A stretch of 44,084 nt of DNA from Oscillospiraceae bacterium (GTDB taxonomy: Bacteria > Bacillota > Clostridia > WRLR01). Below the pieces are notes generated by a model, which worked only from the letters and a program-made list of their open reading frames with translations, was not told the DNA's origin and made no database searches. This document shows positions 24,625 through 33,816 of this stretch, in pieces. The stretch is from NCBI GenBank assembly GCA_009777515.1, contig WRLR01000023.1, forward strand, positions 1-44,084, in the 5' to 3' direction. Numbering within the stretch: position 1 is the first letter of the stretch; every line of letters begins with the position of its first letter. Made by a program: the position numbers and the translations under genes.

Positions 24625-25734
24625 ATGGCAAACGGTCGAGAAGGAAAACTGTACGAAGAAATTATTGAATATATAAAAGAGCAGATAGAGAGGGGCGCAT
24701 ATCAGCCGGACGACAAACTGCCTACCGAGCAAGTCCTCGCCCAGATGTTTCATGTCAGCCGCATCACGTCCACGCGCGCCCTCAACGAGCTGCAGTCCAT
24801 GGGCTTGATTGTCCGCCGCCAGGGGAGCGGCAGCTATGTCGCGAGCAAGCAGGCGCGCGGCGCGCCGCAGCATTCTGAAAAATACATCGCCATGATAATA
24901 CCCTATGTGGCGCTGCAGGGGCGGCTCCACGAAATCCTGCAGGGCATATCGGACACGTTGGCGCGGCGGGGCTACCACCTGATTATTTACAACTCCGGCC
25001 TGGACTCTGCCTCCGAGCGCACGCTGCTCCTGCGGGCGCGGACAAACGGCATGTGCGGCATCATCCTGTACCCAAAGGTAGACAATACAAATATCGACAT
25101 TGTCTATGATATGTACATAAATAAATTCCCCATTTTGCTGGTGGACAAAAAATATTCCGACATACCCATAAGCAATGTGTGCGTGGACAACCACAAGGGC
25201 GCATATGACGTCACGCGCCTGCTGCTTGATCGGGGCCACCGCAACATCGGTTTTGTCACCAACCGCCGCATGGAGGAGGTCTATTCGATCCGCGAGCGCT
25301 ATTTCGGGTATTGCGAGGCTATGAGGGACTTTGACGTGCCTGTCAACTTCGAGTTCGTCGTGCGCAGCGATATGGATGTGCAGGACGAGCCTACGAGCAT
25401 TCAACAAGCGGCGGACATCAGCCAAAAGCTGCTGCTCGGCGGCGCGACGGCGTTGTTTGCGGTCAGCGACGTTGTGGCTTTCAAGGTCCTCAAGGGGTGC
25501 GAATCGGTTGGCGTCCGGGTGCCCGACGACTTGTCGTTGGTAGGTTTTGACAACCTGCCCCAATGCGCATACACCACCCCGCCGCTGACGACATGCGAGC
25601 AGGATTTTATCAAGGTGGGCGAGCTGGCTGTCGAACTGCTTCTGCGCCAAATCGAGCATAGCGACTACTCTTTCATAGAGCGGCGCGTCCCAGCCAAGCT
25701 ATGCCTGCGCGAATCAATCCTCACTATAGAATAA
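24625..25734 (+). CDS. GntR-type regulator with LacI-like sugar-binding domain (AraR-like)
   Basis: This 369-residue transcription factor has an N-terminal winged helix of the GntR type (residues about 5-72: YEEIIEYIKEQIERGAY, LPTEQVLAQMFHVSRITSTR, GLIVRRQGSGSYVA). A periplasmic-binding-protein-like effector domain of the LacI/GalR type follows (AMIIPYVALQGRLHEIL, ILLVDKKYSDIPISNVCVDN, GHRNIGFVTNRR, ALFAVSDVVAFKVLKGCESV, DDLSLVGFDNLP). This is the AraR architecture; such proteins repress sugar operons and release DNA on binding a sugar. It lies 15 bp before the GH42 gene, so it probably controls that gene and itself. The start at 24625 is favoured over an earlier ATG because of the AGGA site and domain boundary. 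No operator was found by eye. Confidence 0.9.
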   Translation: MANGREGKLYEEIIEYIKEQIERGAYQPDDKLPTEQVLAQMFHVSRITSTRALNELQSMGLIVRRQGSGSYVASKQARGAPQHSEKYIAMIIPYVALQGRLHEILQGISDTLARRGYHLIIYNSGLDSASERTLLLRARTNGMCGIILYPKVDNTNIDIVYDMYINKFPILLVDKKYSDIPISNVCVDNHKGAYDVTRLLLDRGHRNIGFVTNRRMEEVYSIRERYFGYCEAMRDFDVPVNFEFVVRSDMDVQDEPTSIQQAADISQKLLLGGATALFAVSDVVAFKVLKGCESVGVRVPDDLSLVGFDNLPQCAYTTPPLTTCEQDFIKVGELAVELLLRQIEHSDYSFIERRVPAKLCLRESILTIE

Positions 25735-25749
25735 AAAGGATATGTTGCT

Positions 25750-27918
25750 ATGAAAAAATCATACCCACAAGTCACTTACGGCGCGGTATACTACCGCAGG
25801 TCGAACCCGCCCCGCGCGGACTGGGAGCGCGACTACGCCCAGGCAAAGAAGGACGGCATGAACATGTTCCGCCACTGGTTTTTGTGGGGTTCCATCGAGG
25901 TCGCGCCGGGCGTGTTCGACTGGTCCGAGTACGATGCGCATGTGGATCTCGCAGCGCGAAACGGAATCGGCACAGTCATCGCGGAATTTACCGAAAGCGT
26001 GCCGGAATGGTTCTTCCACAACAACAAGCACTGCTTCGCCGAGCAGCGTGACGGGGCGCGGGCGCCATACAGCGGCATGGGCGGGTCGTGCGCGACGGGC
26101 GGGTTCGTACCGGGCAGCCTGTGCCTGGACAACCCTGAGGCCCGCGTCTACACGGAGCGCTTCCTGCGCGAACTGGCCGGTCACTACAAAGGGCATCCGG
26201 GCTTGTTTGGCTACGATATATGGAACGAATGCAACTATAGCCCCAACACCTGCTTTTGCGAACATACGCAAAACGCGTTCCGCGAATGGTTGAAAGCGAA
26301 GTACGGTTCGTTGGAAGCGCTGGGGCGCGCCTGGAACCGGTTCAGCTTTTCGGAATGGGCGCATGTGCAGGCGCCGCGCTTTGTGGGGCAGTACACGGAA
26401 TGCCTGGACTGGCTGCGTTTCCGCAAGGAGAACTACTACAAAAACTTCCAATGGAAAGCGTCCATCGTCCGCTCCGCCGACCCGGACGCGCGCATCACGG
26501 CGCATGGGGTGGCGGCGTCGCTCGACTACACATATGGCGACGGTAACGACGACTGGCTCGCCGCGAGCCAGGTCGAATCATACGGGATGACATGGGTGAT
26601 GGGGCGCAAGGGGACCGAGCCATGGAAACAGTGGCAGGCGGTCGATTTGGTCCGTGCGGCGTCGCGCGGCAAAACATTTTGGCACGCCGAAATGCAGGGC
26701 GGCCCGCTGTGGCTGCAGCCGCAGGTGGTCGGCCGCGAAAAGGCGGACGGGCGCGTCGCGACTGCGGCTGACGTGCGCCTGTGGAACCTCGTTTCGCTGG
26801 CTGGCGGCGCGAGGGGCGTGCTTTACCTGCGCTGGCGCTCGCTGCTGGACGGCCCGCTGTTCGGGTCGTTCGGCCTGTACTCGAACGACGGGACGCCCAA
26901 CGATCGCTCGGCGGCTGCTGCGAAGATTGCACACTGGGCCAACAGCCCTAATACACGCGCCCTGTTCGCGGCCAGGCCGCGCAAAGCGGGCGTGGGCATA
27001 GTGGTTTACGATCAGGCGCAGGAGTTCAACCGCATAATCGCACAAGCCGGGGCGCAAAAGTTTTACGCGCGCTGCCAATGGGGCGCATACCGTATGTTCT
27101 TCGACGCGCGCATTCCTGTCGATTTCGTACATTTTGACGACATCGGCGAATATGATACGCTATATTTCGCATACCCGATCCAATTGGACGCGGCCGACGC
27201 GGTGAAGCTAGCGGACTGGGTGCGGGGCGGCGGAAGGCTCGTATGCGAAGGCTTACCGGGCTATTTCGGCGACGGCGGGCATGTGGGCGCGGCGCAGCCG
27301 AACAACGGGCTGGACGCGGTGTTCGGCGTGAAGGAGATGTCCGTCGAATTCATGCCAGACATCGGCGAGCGCATACGGTTCAACGTGGCGTGCGGCGGTG
27401 GCGGCGCGGCGGGCTGCCCGTACATAAAAGAGGTGCAAGATGTGCCGGGCGGGCTGTTCCGCCAGTCATACACAATAACGGGCGCCGAAGCGCTGGGCGC
27501 ATACACGGACGCCGACGCCGATTCGGACAACGAGGCAGCCATCGCATACAACCGCTACGGCGACGGGCAGGCCATGCTGATCGGCACATATCCGTCGGAA
27601 GGATATTTCAATACCTCGTCGCCCAGGACTCTGGACATGCTGAAGGCCCTGCTCGCGAAAATCGGACGCCTGAACGAGAGCGGTTTGGCTGCCTCCCCAA
27701 TGGTACAGGCCAGCGTGAACGAAGGCTCGGATGGCGAGTTGTTTGTATGGCTGGTTAACCACGGGGACAAACCAGAAACGGCAAAATTGCCCATGCCGGA
27801 AGCGCGCGGCATCGGCGAGGTACTGTGGGGCCAACCGGACGCGGCCTCATTTAACGACGGAACAATAACTGCCACAATACCCGCAAAAGACGCCATCGTC
27901 GTCGCGCTGAACCGGTAA
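25750..27918 (+). CDS. glycoside hydrolase family 42 beta-galactosidase
   Basis: This 722-residue enzyme opens with KKSYPQVTYGAVYYRRSNPP and has the GH42 barrel. The acid/base Glu160 lies in GYDIWNECNY, the nucleophile Glu314 in FWHAEMQGG, and the trimerisation domain follows (DAADAVKLADWVRGGGRLV, then a C-terminal beta domain ending with KDAIVVALNR). Family members remove terminal galactose or arabinose from oligosaccharides; with no signal peptide it acts in the cytoplasm. Length is typical. AAGGA lies upstream and the gene is 15 bp behind the GntR/LacI regulator, so the two form an operon. A short Asp/Ala insert (DADADSDNE) lies near residue 590. A hairpin overlaps the stop codon. Confidence 0.93.
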   Translation: MKKSYPQVTYGAVYYRRSNPPRADWERDYAQAKKDGMNMFRHWFLWGSIEVAPGVFDWSEYDAHVDLAARNGIGTVIAEFTESVPEWFFHNNKHCFAEQRDGARAPYSGMGGSCATGGFVPGSLCLDNPEARVYTERFLRELAGHYKGHPGLFGYDIWNECNYSPNTCFCEHTQNAFREWLKAKYGSLEALGRAWNRFSFSEWAHVQAPRFVGQYTECLDWLRFRKENYYKNFQWKASIVRSADPDARITAHGVAASLDYTYGDGNDDWLAASQVESYGMTWVMGRKGTEPWKQWQAVDLVRAASRGKTFWHAEMQGGPLWLQPQVVGREKADGRVATAADVRLWNLVSLAGGARGVLYLRWRSLLDGPLFGSFGLYSNDGTPNDRSAAAAKIAHWANSPNTRALFAARPRKAGVGIVVYDQAQEFNRIIAQAGAQKFYARCQWGAYRMFFDARIPVDFVHFDDIGEYDTLYFAYPIQLDAADAVKLADWVRGGGRLVCEGLPGYFGDGGHVGAAQPNNGLDAVFGVKEMSVEFMPDIGERIRFNVACGGGGAAGCPYIKEVQDVPGGLFRQSYTITGAEALGAYTDADADSDNEAAIAYNRYGDGQAMLIGTYPSEGYFNTSSPRTLDMLKALLAKIGRLNESGLAASPMVQASVNEGSDGELFVWLVNHGDKPETAKLPMPEARGIGEVLWGQPDAASFNDGTITATIPAKDAIVVALNR

Positions 27919-27943
27919 GGTACGCTGCCTTATCAGCGCACCT
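27918..27943 (+). terminator. hairpin immediately after the GH42 stop
   Basis: Arms AGGTACGCTG and CAGCGCACCT (one mismatch) with a CCTTAT loop overlap the last base of the GH42 stop. No U-tract follows. Its arms resemble the REP-like hairpin at 17935, so it may be a REP element used as a transcript end. Confidence 0.4.
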
Positions 27944-28080
27944 GATATTTTCGGCGAATATGACATTTACCGCGCCGCTCCCCGTCCCCGTATGGCACGA
28001 CATCCCGGCAGCATAGCTGACGTTTGCTACGCAGTAGACGTTTATCGCGCCGCTTCGAACAAACGCTATGGAGATACAAA

Positions 28081-28608
28081 ATGAGCAATTATTTTGGCAA
28101 AATCAATAGTGATATCTCAGGTTATTTTTCAGAGCTTAAAATCATGCTCCCGTATTTTGATGAAGAGATCGAAGTGTATCTGGGTAAAGGATACGACGAT
28201 TACAGCACGGATCTTTTGCCCCCGCCGACATGTCAGCAACTAGCAGAATATGAACAGGCATTGAAGGTGTTTTTGGATAATATTGATACCATAATTGTTG
28301 ACATCAAGCAAGCAGCTTTTGAAAATTACCTTAAATATTTTGCAGAGTATTATGAAGAACCTTTTCATGTTCTATCTGAAAATAATCTGGTTAAAAGTGA
28401 TCAAACCAGCGGCCTTCACCCTCCGCTCAATATTGATTCCGCTGAAAAGCATTTTGAGTACATGAAAAACGTCATAGGATTTATGGTATTAGATAAAAAT
28501 ACGATCATTATTTCAATAAGCTATGCGCTTGACGAGGAGCATGGAATAGAATTCAAACTCATAGACAACAAAGTTGCGCAAATAGACGCAATAGCAGGAA
28601 CATATTAA
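28081..28608 (+). CDS. hypothetical AT-rich acidic protein, immunity-like
   Basis: This 175-residue soluble, acidic protein begins MSNYFGKINSDISGYFSELK with a GGAG site 8 bases upstream. It has no signal peptide or membrane segment. The middle is Phe/Tyr/Glu-rich (FENYLKYFAEYYEEPFHVL), and the end (FMVLDKNTIIISISYALDEEHGIEFKLIDNK) looks like a small alpha/beta fold of the kind seen in polymorphic-toxin immunity proteins (DUF6985/DUF2004-like). I cannot confirm the family. It is visibly more AT-rich than the GH42 and topB genes around it and stands alone, so it is probably acquired. No toxin gene is adjacent. Confidence 0.6.
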   Translation: MSNYFGKINSDISGYFSELKIMLPYFDEEIEVYLGKGYDDYSTDLLPPPTCQQLAEYEQALKVFLDNIDTIIVDIKQAAFENYLKYFAEYYEEPFHVLSENNLVKSDQTSGLHPPLNIDSAEKHFEYMKNVIGFMVLDKNTIIISISYALDEEHGIEFKLIDNKVAQIDAIAGTY

Positions 28609-28669
28609 AACAATCGGCATTTTTATGGTCAAACGCTCTTTTGGATCGCTTCGCCATATGGTCGCCACT

Positions 28670-28711
28670 CGTCGCGCAGCAAGCGGTACTCGTCCCGTAG
28701 CAAGCGGTACT
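28670..28711. repeat. 21-bp tandem duplication
   Basis: CGTCGCGCAGCAAGCGGTACT is followed directly by a copy with two changes (CGTCCCGTAGCAAGCGGTACT). It lies between the hypothetical gene and the terminator. Confidence 0.7.
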
Positions 28712-28748
28712 CCACGCGGTCTTTCAACATTTTGGGCCAATACAGCCG

Positions 28749-28786
28749 AAAGGCGCGACGGCGCGACGCCCTCGGCGCGCCTTTTT
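28749..28786 (+). terminator. terminator between convergent genes, overlapping the topB stop
   Basis: The arms AAAGGCGCG and CGCGCCTTT flank a GC-rich loop; on the plus strand TTTTT follows directly (28782-28786) and merges with the topB stop codon at 28785-28787. On the minus strand a shorter T-run follows, so it may serve both genes. Confidence 0.6.
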
Positions 28787-31406
28787 ATCTGTCGGTGTTT
28801 TTTTCGGTAGCGTTTGGCGCCATTAGTGCTTTTAGCTGATCGGACAGGGCGGAATTTAACGAGTCGCCGGAGCGGCCTGCCTGTGACTGGCCGGCCATGT
28901 AACGCTCGACCTCGCGGCGCCCTACTGTGGACTCGCGCCGCGCCTCAAAGTCGGCCAGGCGCTCGCGGTAGCCGCAGACGCACTGGAACGACCTGCTGTC
29001 GCCGTCGCCTTTGAGCGTAAGCTTTTTATGACAGTTGGGGCAGCGCGCGTTCGACACGACCGCGACGCTCTTGCGGTAACCGCACTCGCGATCCTGACAG
29101 ACGAGCATCTCGCCCTTTTTCCCGTTTACCGCGAGCAAATACTTGCCGCACTCCGGGCAGTGGTCGCGCGTCAGGTTGTCGTGCGTGTACGCGGCGGACG
29201 ACGTGATGACGTCGGAGACTAGCTTCGCGGCGTATCGCTTGATTTCGTTTATGAACGCCGCGTCGCCGGCGACGGCAGATGCTTTGTCTCTCGATCCCGT
29301 GACGGCGGCCGCTTTTTTGCCCGCGCCGCTCGCGCCACCAACGCCAGAGCCAGCGCCAGCGCTCGTGCCCGCGCCCGCGCCTGTGCCTGCAGCTGGGCCG
29401 CCGCGCCTGTTGGCAATCTGCTCCAGCCTGTGCTCCCAGCGGGCGGTAAGCTCTGCGGAGCGCAGGTCCTCCGGCGCCAAATTGATAAGCTGCCGCCCCT
29501 TCGATGTCGGTATGATTTCCTTACCGCTCTTGCCGCCCCGCTCCACATAGAACGAGTCGAACAGCTTTTCAATGATGTCCGCACGCGTCGCCGGGGTGCC
29601 GATGCCGCTCGCGCTCTCGATCACCTGGCGCATCTCCTTGTCCTCGATGAATTTGCCCGGGTGCTCCATAGCGGTCAGAAGGGTCGCCTCGGTATAGCGG
29701 GCCGGCGGCTTTGTCTTTCCTGCCACCGGGCGGACGGAATGGATGTCCAACGCGTCCCCCGCTGCGAGTGGCGGCAGCGCCGCCTGCCCCTTTTTACCAG
29801 CGCGGGCGCCGCTTGTGCTGCCTGCGACATCCGCGCCGCTAGTACCGCCAGCGCCACCTGTGCCGGCGCCCATGCCGCGCATATCGAGATCGTCTTCGCC
29901 ATCGCCGTCCTCGTCCGCATCGGAGGCGCCGTCGCCGCCCCCCTGCTCATCGCCGCCCGACAGCCCCACGCCCCCCGCGTACACGACGCGCCAGCCGGGG
30001 TTACCCGCGACGCGCCCGCGCGCGACAAAGCGCTCCCCCGCTATGTCCGCCACAACGTCCGTTTCCTCATAATCGCCCGCTTCGCAAAGCACTGCGAAAA
30101 AGCGCTTTACTATCAAGTCGTAAATGCGCTTCTCGTCATTGTCCAGCGCCGCCATATTCATCGGCTGCTCCGTCGGGATGATCGCATGGTGATCCGTGAC
30201 TTTGGAATCGTCGACGAAACGGTTCGTCACGCGCGGCCCGGCGCGCAGGATGGCGCCTGCAATCGACGCGTACGATCCTTTATTGACCGCCCTCAACCTG
30301 TCCGCCAAAGTGGCGGCGACATCTTTTGATATGTATCGCGAGTCCGTCCTCGGGTATGTGACAAGTTTGTGCCTCTCGTACAGCCCCTGCAGTACGGACA
30401 AAGTCGCTTTCGACGACATCGAATACTTCCGGTTGGCGTCGCGTTGCAACTCCGCAAGATCGTATGCCTGCGGCGGCGGATCCACCCTCTTGTGTTTTTT
30501 AACTGATACGACCTTCCCCGGCTTGCCCGCAAGCTTCGCCACGAGAGCCTCTACCGCTCCCTTGTCGAATATGCGCGCGTTCTTCGACTTCGCGTCCTGC
30601 CAAACCAGCGTGAATTGTTGGACGCCGCCAGCGCCCGCGCCAGCGCCCGCGCCAACACCCACGCCGCCGCCAGCTCCCACGCTCGCGCTACCACCAGCGC
30701 CCGCCCCACGCGTGCTTCCGCCCCGCGCACCGCCCACGGGCGACGCAAGTGCCGCAATCCGGTAATAATCGAGCGGCTTGAACCGGCGGATGTCCTCCTC
30801 GCGCTGAACAATCATCGACAGTGTGGGTGTCTGTACCCTGCCCGCCGAAAGCTGGGCGTTGTGCTTGCATGTGAGCGCGCGGGTCACGTTAAGCCCGACG
30901 AACCAGTCGGCCTGCGCCCTGCAGACCGCCGCCCTGTACAAACTATCGTATTGCGACGCGGGCTTTAGCGCAGCGAACCCGTCCTTTATGGCCTTGTCTG
31001 TCTGCGAGTTGATCCACAGCCTGTACGCGGGTTTTCGGAACCCGGCCTTATCCATGATCCAGCGCGCTACCAGCTCGCCCTCCCTGCCGGAGTCCGTCGC
31101 GATCACGAGCTCGTCCACGTCCGCCCGCCCCATGAGCTGGCGCACCACCGAGTACTGCTTCGCCGTTTTGGGTATCACGACCAGCTCCATCTTGTCCGGC
31201 AGCATCGGCAGGGCCTCCAGCGACCATGTCCTGTACTTGTTGCCGTACGCCTCGGGTTCCGCCAGCGTGACCAGATGCCCCAGCGCCCATGTTACGATAT
31301 GCCTGGGCCCTTCAATATATCCGCCCTGCCCCTGCCGCGCCCCCAGCACCCTCGCGATTTCCCGCGCGACAGACGGCTTCTCCGCAAGCACCAACTGCTT
31401 CCCCAT
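28785..31406 (-). CDS. topB: DNA topoisomerase III (type IA)
   Basis: This 873-residue enzyme begins MGKQLVLAEKPSVAREIARV with the Toprim domain (VIATDSGREGELVARWI). It has the strand-passage domain with QLSAGRVQTPTLSMIV and the active-site tyrosine in LVTYPRTDSRYI near residue 350. At the C-terminus are zinc-ribbon motifs (CPECGKY, CQDRECGYRKS, CPNCHKKL). It decatenates and relaxes DNA. It is longer than the common 700-730 residues because of three Gly/Ala/Ser-rich insertions near 222-265, 476-540 and 669-705. A GTG four codons earlier (31418) is an alternative start; neither has a clear ribosome binding site. It converges with the hypothetical gene at 28081. Confidence 0.94.
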   Translation of the reverse strand: MGKQLVLAEKPSVAREIARVLGARQGQGGYIEGPRHIVTWALGHLVTLAEPEAYGNKYRTWSLEALPMLPDKMELVVIPKTAKQYSVVRQLMGRADVDELVIATDSGREGELVARWIMDKAGFRKPAYRLWINSQTDKAIKDGFAALKPASQYDSLYRAAVCRAQADWFVGLNVTRALTCKHNAQLSAGRVQTPTLSMIVQREEDIRRFKPLDYYRIAALASPVGGARGGSTRGAGAGGSASVGAGGGVGVGAGAGAGAGGVQQFTLVWQDAKSKNARIFDKGAVEALVAKLAGKPGKVVSVKKHKRVDPPPQAYDLAELQRDANRKYSMSSKATLSVLQGLYERHKLVTYPRTDSRYISKDVAATLADRLRAVNKGSYASIAGAILRAGPRVTNRFVDDSKVTDHHAIIPTEQPMNMAALDNDEKRIYDLIVKRFFAVLCEAGDYEETDVVADIAGERFVARGRVAGNPGWRVVYAGGVGLSGGDEQGGGDGASDADEDGDGEDDLDMRGMGAGTGGAGGTSGADVAGSTSGARAGKKGQAALPPLAAGDALDIHSVRPVAGKTKPPARYTEATLLTAMEHPGKFIEDKEMRQVIESASGIGTPATRADIIEKLFDSFYVERGGKSGKEIIPTSKGRQLINLAPEDLRSAELTARWEHRLEQIANRRGGPAAGTGAGAGTSAGAGSGVGGASGAGKKAAAVTGSRDKASAVAGDAAFINEIKRYAAKLVSDVITSSAAYTHDNLTRDHCPECGKYLLAVNGKKGEMLVCQDRECGYRKSVAVVSNARCPNCHKKLTLKGDGDSRSFQCVCGYRERLADFEARRESTVGRREVERYMAGQSQAGRSGDSLNSALSDQLKALMAPNATEKNTDR

Positions 31407-31512
31407 ATCAAATGTCACAACGGGCTGCGCGCAACCAACGCACTCGCGTCACAGCCCAATCCTTTCTAAAATATCAATACCATCAAAGCAATATTAAGTA
31501 ACCCCTTTGCGC

Positions 31513-31566
31513 CCGCTGTTATGGTAGTACCCGCTGTTATGGTAGTACTCGTTGTTATGGTAGTAA
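31513..31566. repeat. three 18-bp tandem repeats upstream of topB
   Basis: CCGCTGTTATGGTAGTAC occurs at 31513-31530 and 31531-31548, and a variant at 31549-31566. A second loose array of TGTGTATG(G/A)TTG follows at about 31610-31675. These occupy the 400-bp gap between topB and the solute-binding protein gene. Confidence 0.8.
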
Positions 31567-31681
31567 ATGTAAGTATACCATATTATTATTGTACATAGGG
31601 CTATACATATGGCTGTGTGTATGATTGTGTGTATGGTTGTGCATACGGTTGTGCGTGGGCGTGCATGTTGATGTGGCTTGC

Positions 31682-31709
31682 TTGACTTATTAATACTCTT
31701 ATGTATAAT
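31682..31709 (+). promoter_or_regulatory. strong sigma-A-type promoter for the solute-binding protein gene
   Basis: TTGACT (31682-31687), a 16-base spacer and a perfect TATAAT (31704-31709) lie 118 bp upstream of the ATG. The leader of about 110 bases holds no clear terminator or riboswitch fold. Confidence 0.75.
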
Positions 31710-31826
31710 ACTCCTACAAAATAATTATTCTACATCAAAGACGAGACCTAATATAAACGATTACGCAATACCAGTTTTTTATTAATCTCCACTATTCCAC
31801 AATAATTAAAACGAACGGAGGCAAGT

Positions 31827-33755
31827 ATGTCCATCAAGAGATCGGTATCATTACTCACTGCCGCGCTGATGATTGTCGCACTGATATCCGGGTGCGGCGG
31901 TTCCGGCGGCGGCGCGGCTACAACTGCGGCGGCCACTGATGCGGCGGCGGCTGCCACGACGGCGGCGCCGGCGACTACAGCGGCGGCGGCTGAAGCAGCC
32001 ACCACAACGGCAGCGGCAGCCGCCGAGGCCACCACAGCCGCGCCCGCAGCTACTACAACTGCGGCAGCCGCTGCAGCAACAACCGCTGCGGCGACGGCGG
32101 CGGCCGAGCCAGCCACAACTGCGGCCGCAGCGCAAAACGAACCTATAACATTGCAAATCATCGGCAATATCGGCAGCTCATCGTATATGGTAAACGGCAT
32201 CATGGACAACCCGGTTGCCCTGTACATTAGGGAGCATACCGGCATTACCATTGATCTTACGATGATCCCGGATTCGGGCGATTCAACGAACAGGCTGAAC
32301 GCCATGATCGCCGCAAACGACCTGCCGGACATCTTCATCAACAACGGCGGCACAAACCAATTGAGAAATCTGATAGACTCCGATTTGATACTGCCATTGG
32401 ACGATCTTGTAGCCTCACATGCGCCAAACCTCAGTGCCGACAACAGGATGCAGGCGATGATGCTCCAAAGGAAGATGAGCACGCCCGAAGGCAACCTCTA
32501 CCTCATCGGGCTCAATATCGGATATGGCGACAGCCCCGCTTTCGGCCCGAGGCGCGGCTTCTTTATCCGCTGGGATCTATATAAGCAGTTGGGCTATCCC
32601 GAAATCACCAATACGCTCGAGATGTGCGATGTGCTTGCCGCGATGTGTGAGCTGGAGCCGCTCAACAAAAACGGCCAGAAAATGTATGCCGCAGCCGTCT
32701 GGAACAACGCATTCAACGACGCAGCTTTCCAGCCACAGGCGCTTATGATGGGCTATGCCACGGGCCCGAGCAATATGCTGTATATCGATATAGAAACGAA
32801 TGAAATTTTCCTTGACAACCCCCTCAAAGAGAGAGATTCCTTTATATGGGAGTCTTTGAGGTGGTGCAACAAGCTCAACCAGATGGGGCTGTTCGATCCG
32901 GACTCATACACGCAGACATATCAGAACTATCAAGATAAAACAGCCGCCGGGCATTATATGATGGGCGCGCTCACATGGTCGAACGGCACCGCCAACACGG
33001 CGTACATCAACGACGGGACGCCGGACAAACAGCTCATCTGCCTGCCATCGAGCGTATTCGGCTGGGACAAGGTCGCCCTGTATGACTCCATCGTGGGCGG
33101 CGAGCGCGGCTGGGCGATTTCAAGGAACTGCAAAGAGCCCGAGCGCGCAATGCAGCTTTTGGATTTTGTGTCGACGATAGAGTTTTCCTTGATTGCTCAT
33201 AACGGGGTCGAAGGCCTGAATTGGACGATGGAGAACGGGGTCGCGACGCCTAAGCAGGAGTACCTCGACGCCGCCAAGAGCGGCGACGACGCGCTGACGG
33301 AAAATATGCTGGCGACAGGGGCGCGCATATTCCGCCTGTTTACGGGCTACGCGCCCGGTACCATCAACCCGGCGGACAACCAGACGGTGGATATGCTCTC
33401 CTCCCCGAGGGAGTTGACAGCCATGCATGTCGATTTTTTGAACTACTATGGCGTTTCCGACATGGAAGAAGCGTACACAAAAGGCATGAAGACGTACATA
33501 AAGAACACCCTATTTAACTGGGGCACACTGCCCGACGAGCTGATCACATACCAGACCAACCTCACCGATTATATAAACAATGGCTATGTAAACTGCACGC
33601 TGGCCGCCAGCGACGAGGAGTTTTTCGCCGAACAGGAAAAATTCATCGCCGGCCTCGAGCCATACAGAATCGACGATATTTGGCAGGCATATTACGACAA
33701 TGCCATCTCTACCAGCCATTTGACGCAGCCGATAGTCGATCTGCTAAATAAATAA
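31827..33755 (+). CDS. lipoprotein extracellular solute-binding protein (ABC sugar type)
   Basis: This 642-residue protein has a lipoprotein signal (KRSVSLLTAALMIVALISGC, Cys23) and is anchored outside the membrane. Residues about 29-101 are almost wholly Ala and Thr with a few Glu and Pro, a flexible stalk. The binding domain follows (EPITLQIIGNIGSSSYMVN, LNAMIAANDLPDIFINNGG, GFFIRWDLYKQLGYPEI, GGERGWAISRNCKEPERAM), like family 1 proteins of the LplA type that bind oligosaccharides. GGAGG precedes the ATG. The partner permeases (LplB/YtcP type) are not adjacent; a Gfo/Idh/MocA gene follows 60 bp later and may be co-transcribed. Confidence 0.88.
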   Translation: MSIKRSVSLLTAALMIVALISGCGGSGGGAATTAAATDAAAAATTAAPATTAAAAEAATTTAAAAAEATTAAPAATTTAAAAAATTAAATAAAEPATTAAAAQNEPITLQIIGNIGSSSYMVNGIMDNPVALYIREHTGITIDLTMIPDSGDSTNRLNAMIAANDLPDIFINNGGTNQLRNLIDSDLILPLDDLVASHAPNLSADNRMQAMMLQRKMSTPEGNLYLIGLNIGYGDSPAFGPRRGFFIRWDLYKQLGYPEITNTLEMCDVLAAMCELEPLNKNGQKMYAAAVWNNAFNDAAFQPQALMMGYATGPSNMLYIDIETNEIFLDNPLKERDSFIWESLRWCNKLNQMGLFDPDSYTQTYQNYQDKTAAGHYMMGALTWSNGTANTAYINDGTPDKQLICLPSSVFGWDKVALYDSIVGGERGWAISRNCKEPERAMQLLDFVSTIEFSLIAHNGVEGLNWTMENGVATPKQEYLDAAKSGDDALTENMLATGARIFRLFTGYAPGTINPADNQTVDMLSSPRELTAMHVDFLNYYGVSDMEEAYTKGMKTYIKNTLFNWGTLPDELITYQTNLTDYINNGYVNCTLAASDEEFFAEQEKFIAGLEPYRIDDIWQAYYDNAISTSHLTQPIVDLLNK

Positions 33756-33816
33756 AATATTAAATATTAAACTTTTATGCTAACCGTTTCGTTAAAATAA
33801 ATTTTTGGAGGATCCA

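Noticed and set aside
24430-25659. 409-codon open frame on the minus strand
   Set aside because: It is the antisense of the GntR/LacI regulator plus repeat DNA; no family motifs or RBS.
31710-31826. Riboswitch in the leader of the solute-binding protein gene
   Set aside because: The leader of about 110 bases shows no recognisable aptamer pattern, terminator stem or T-run.
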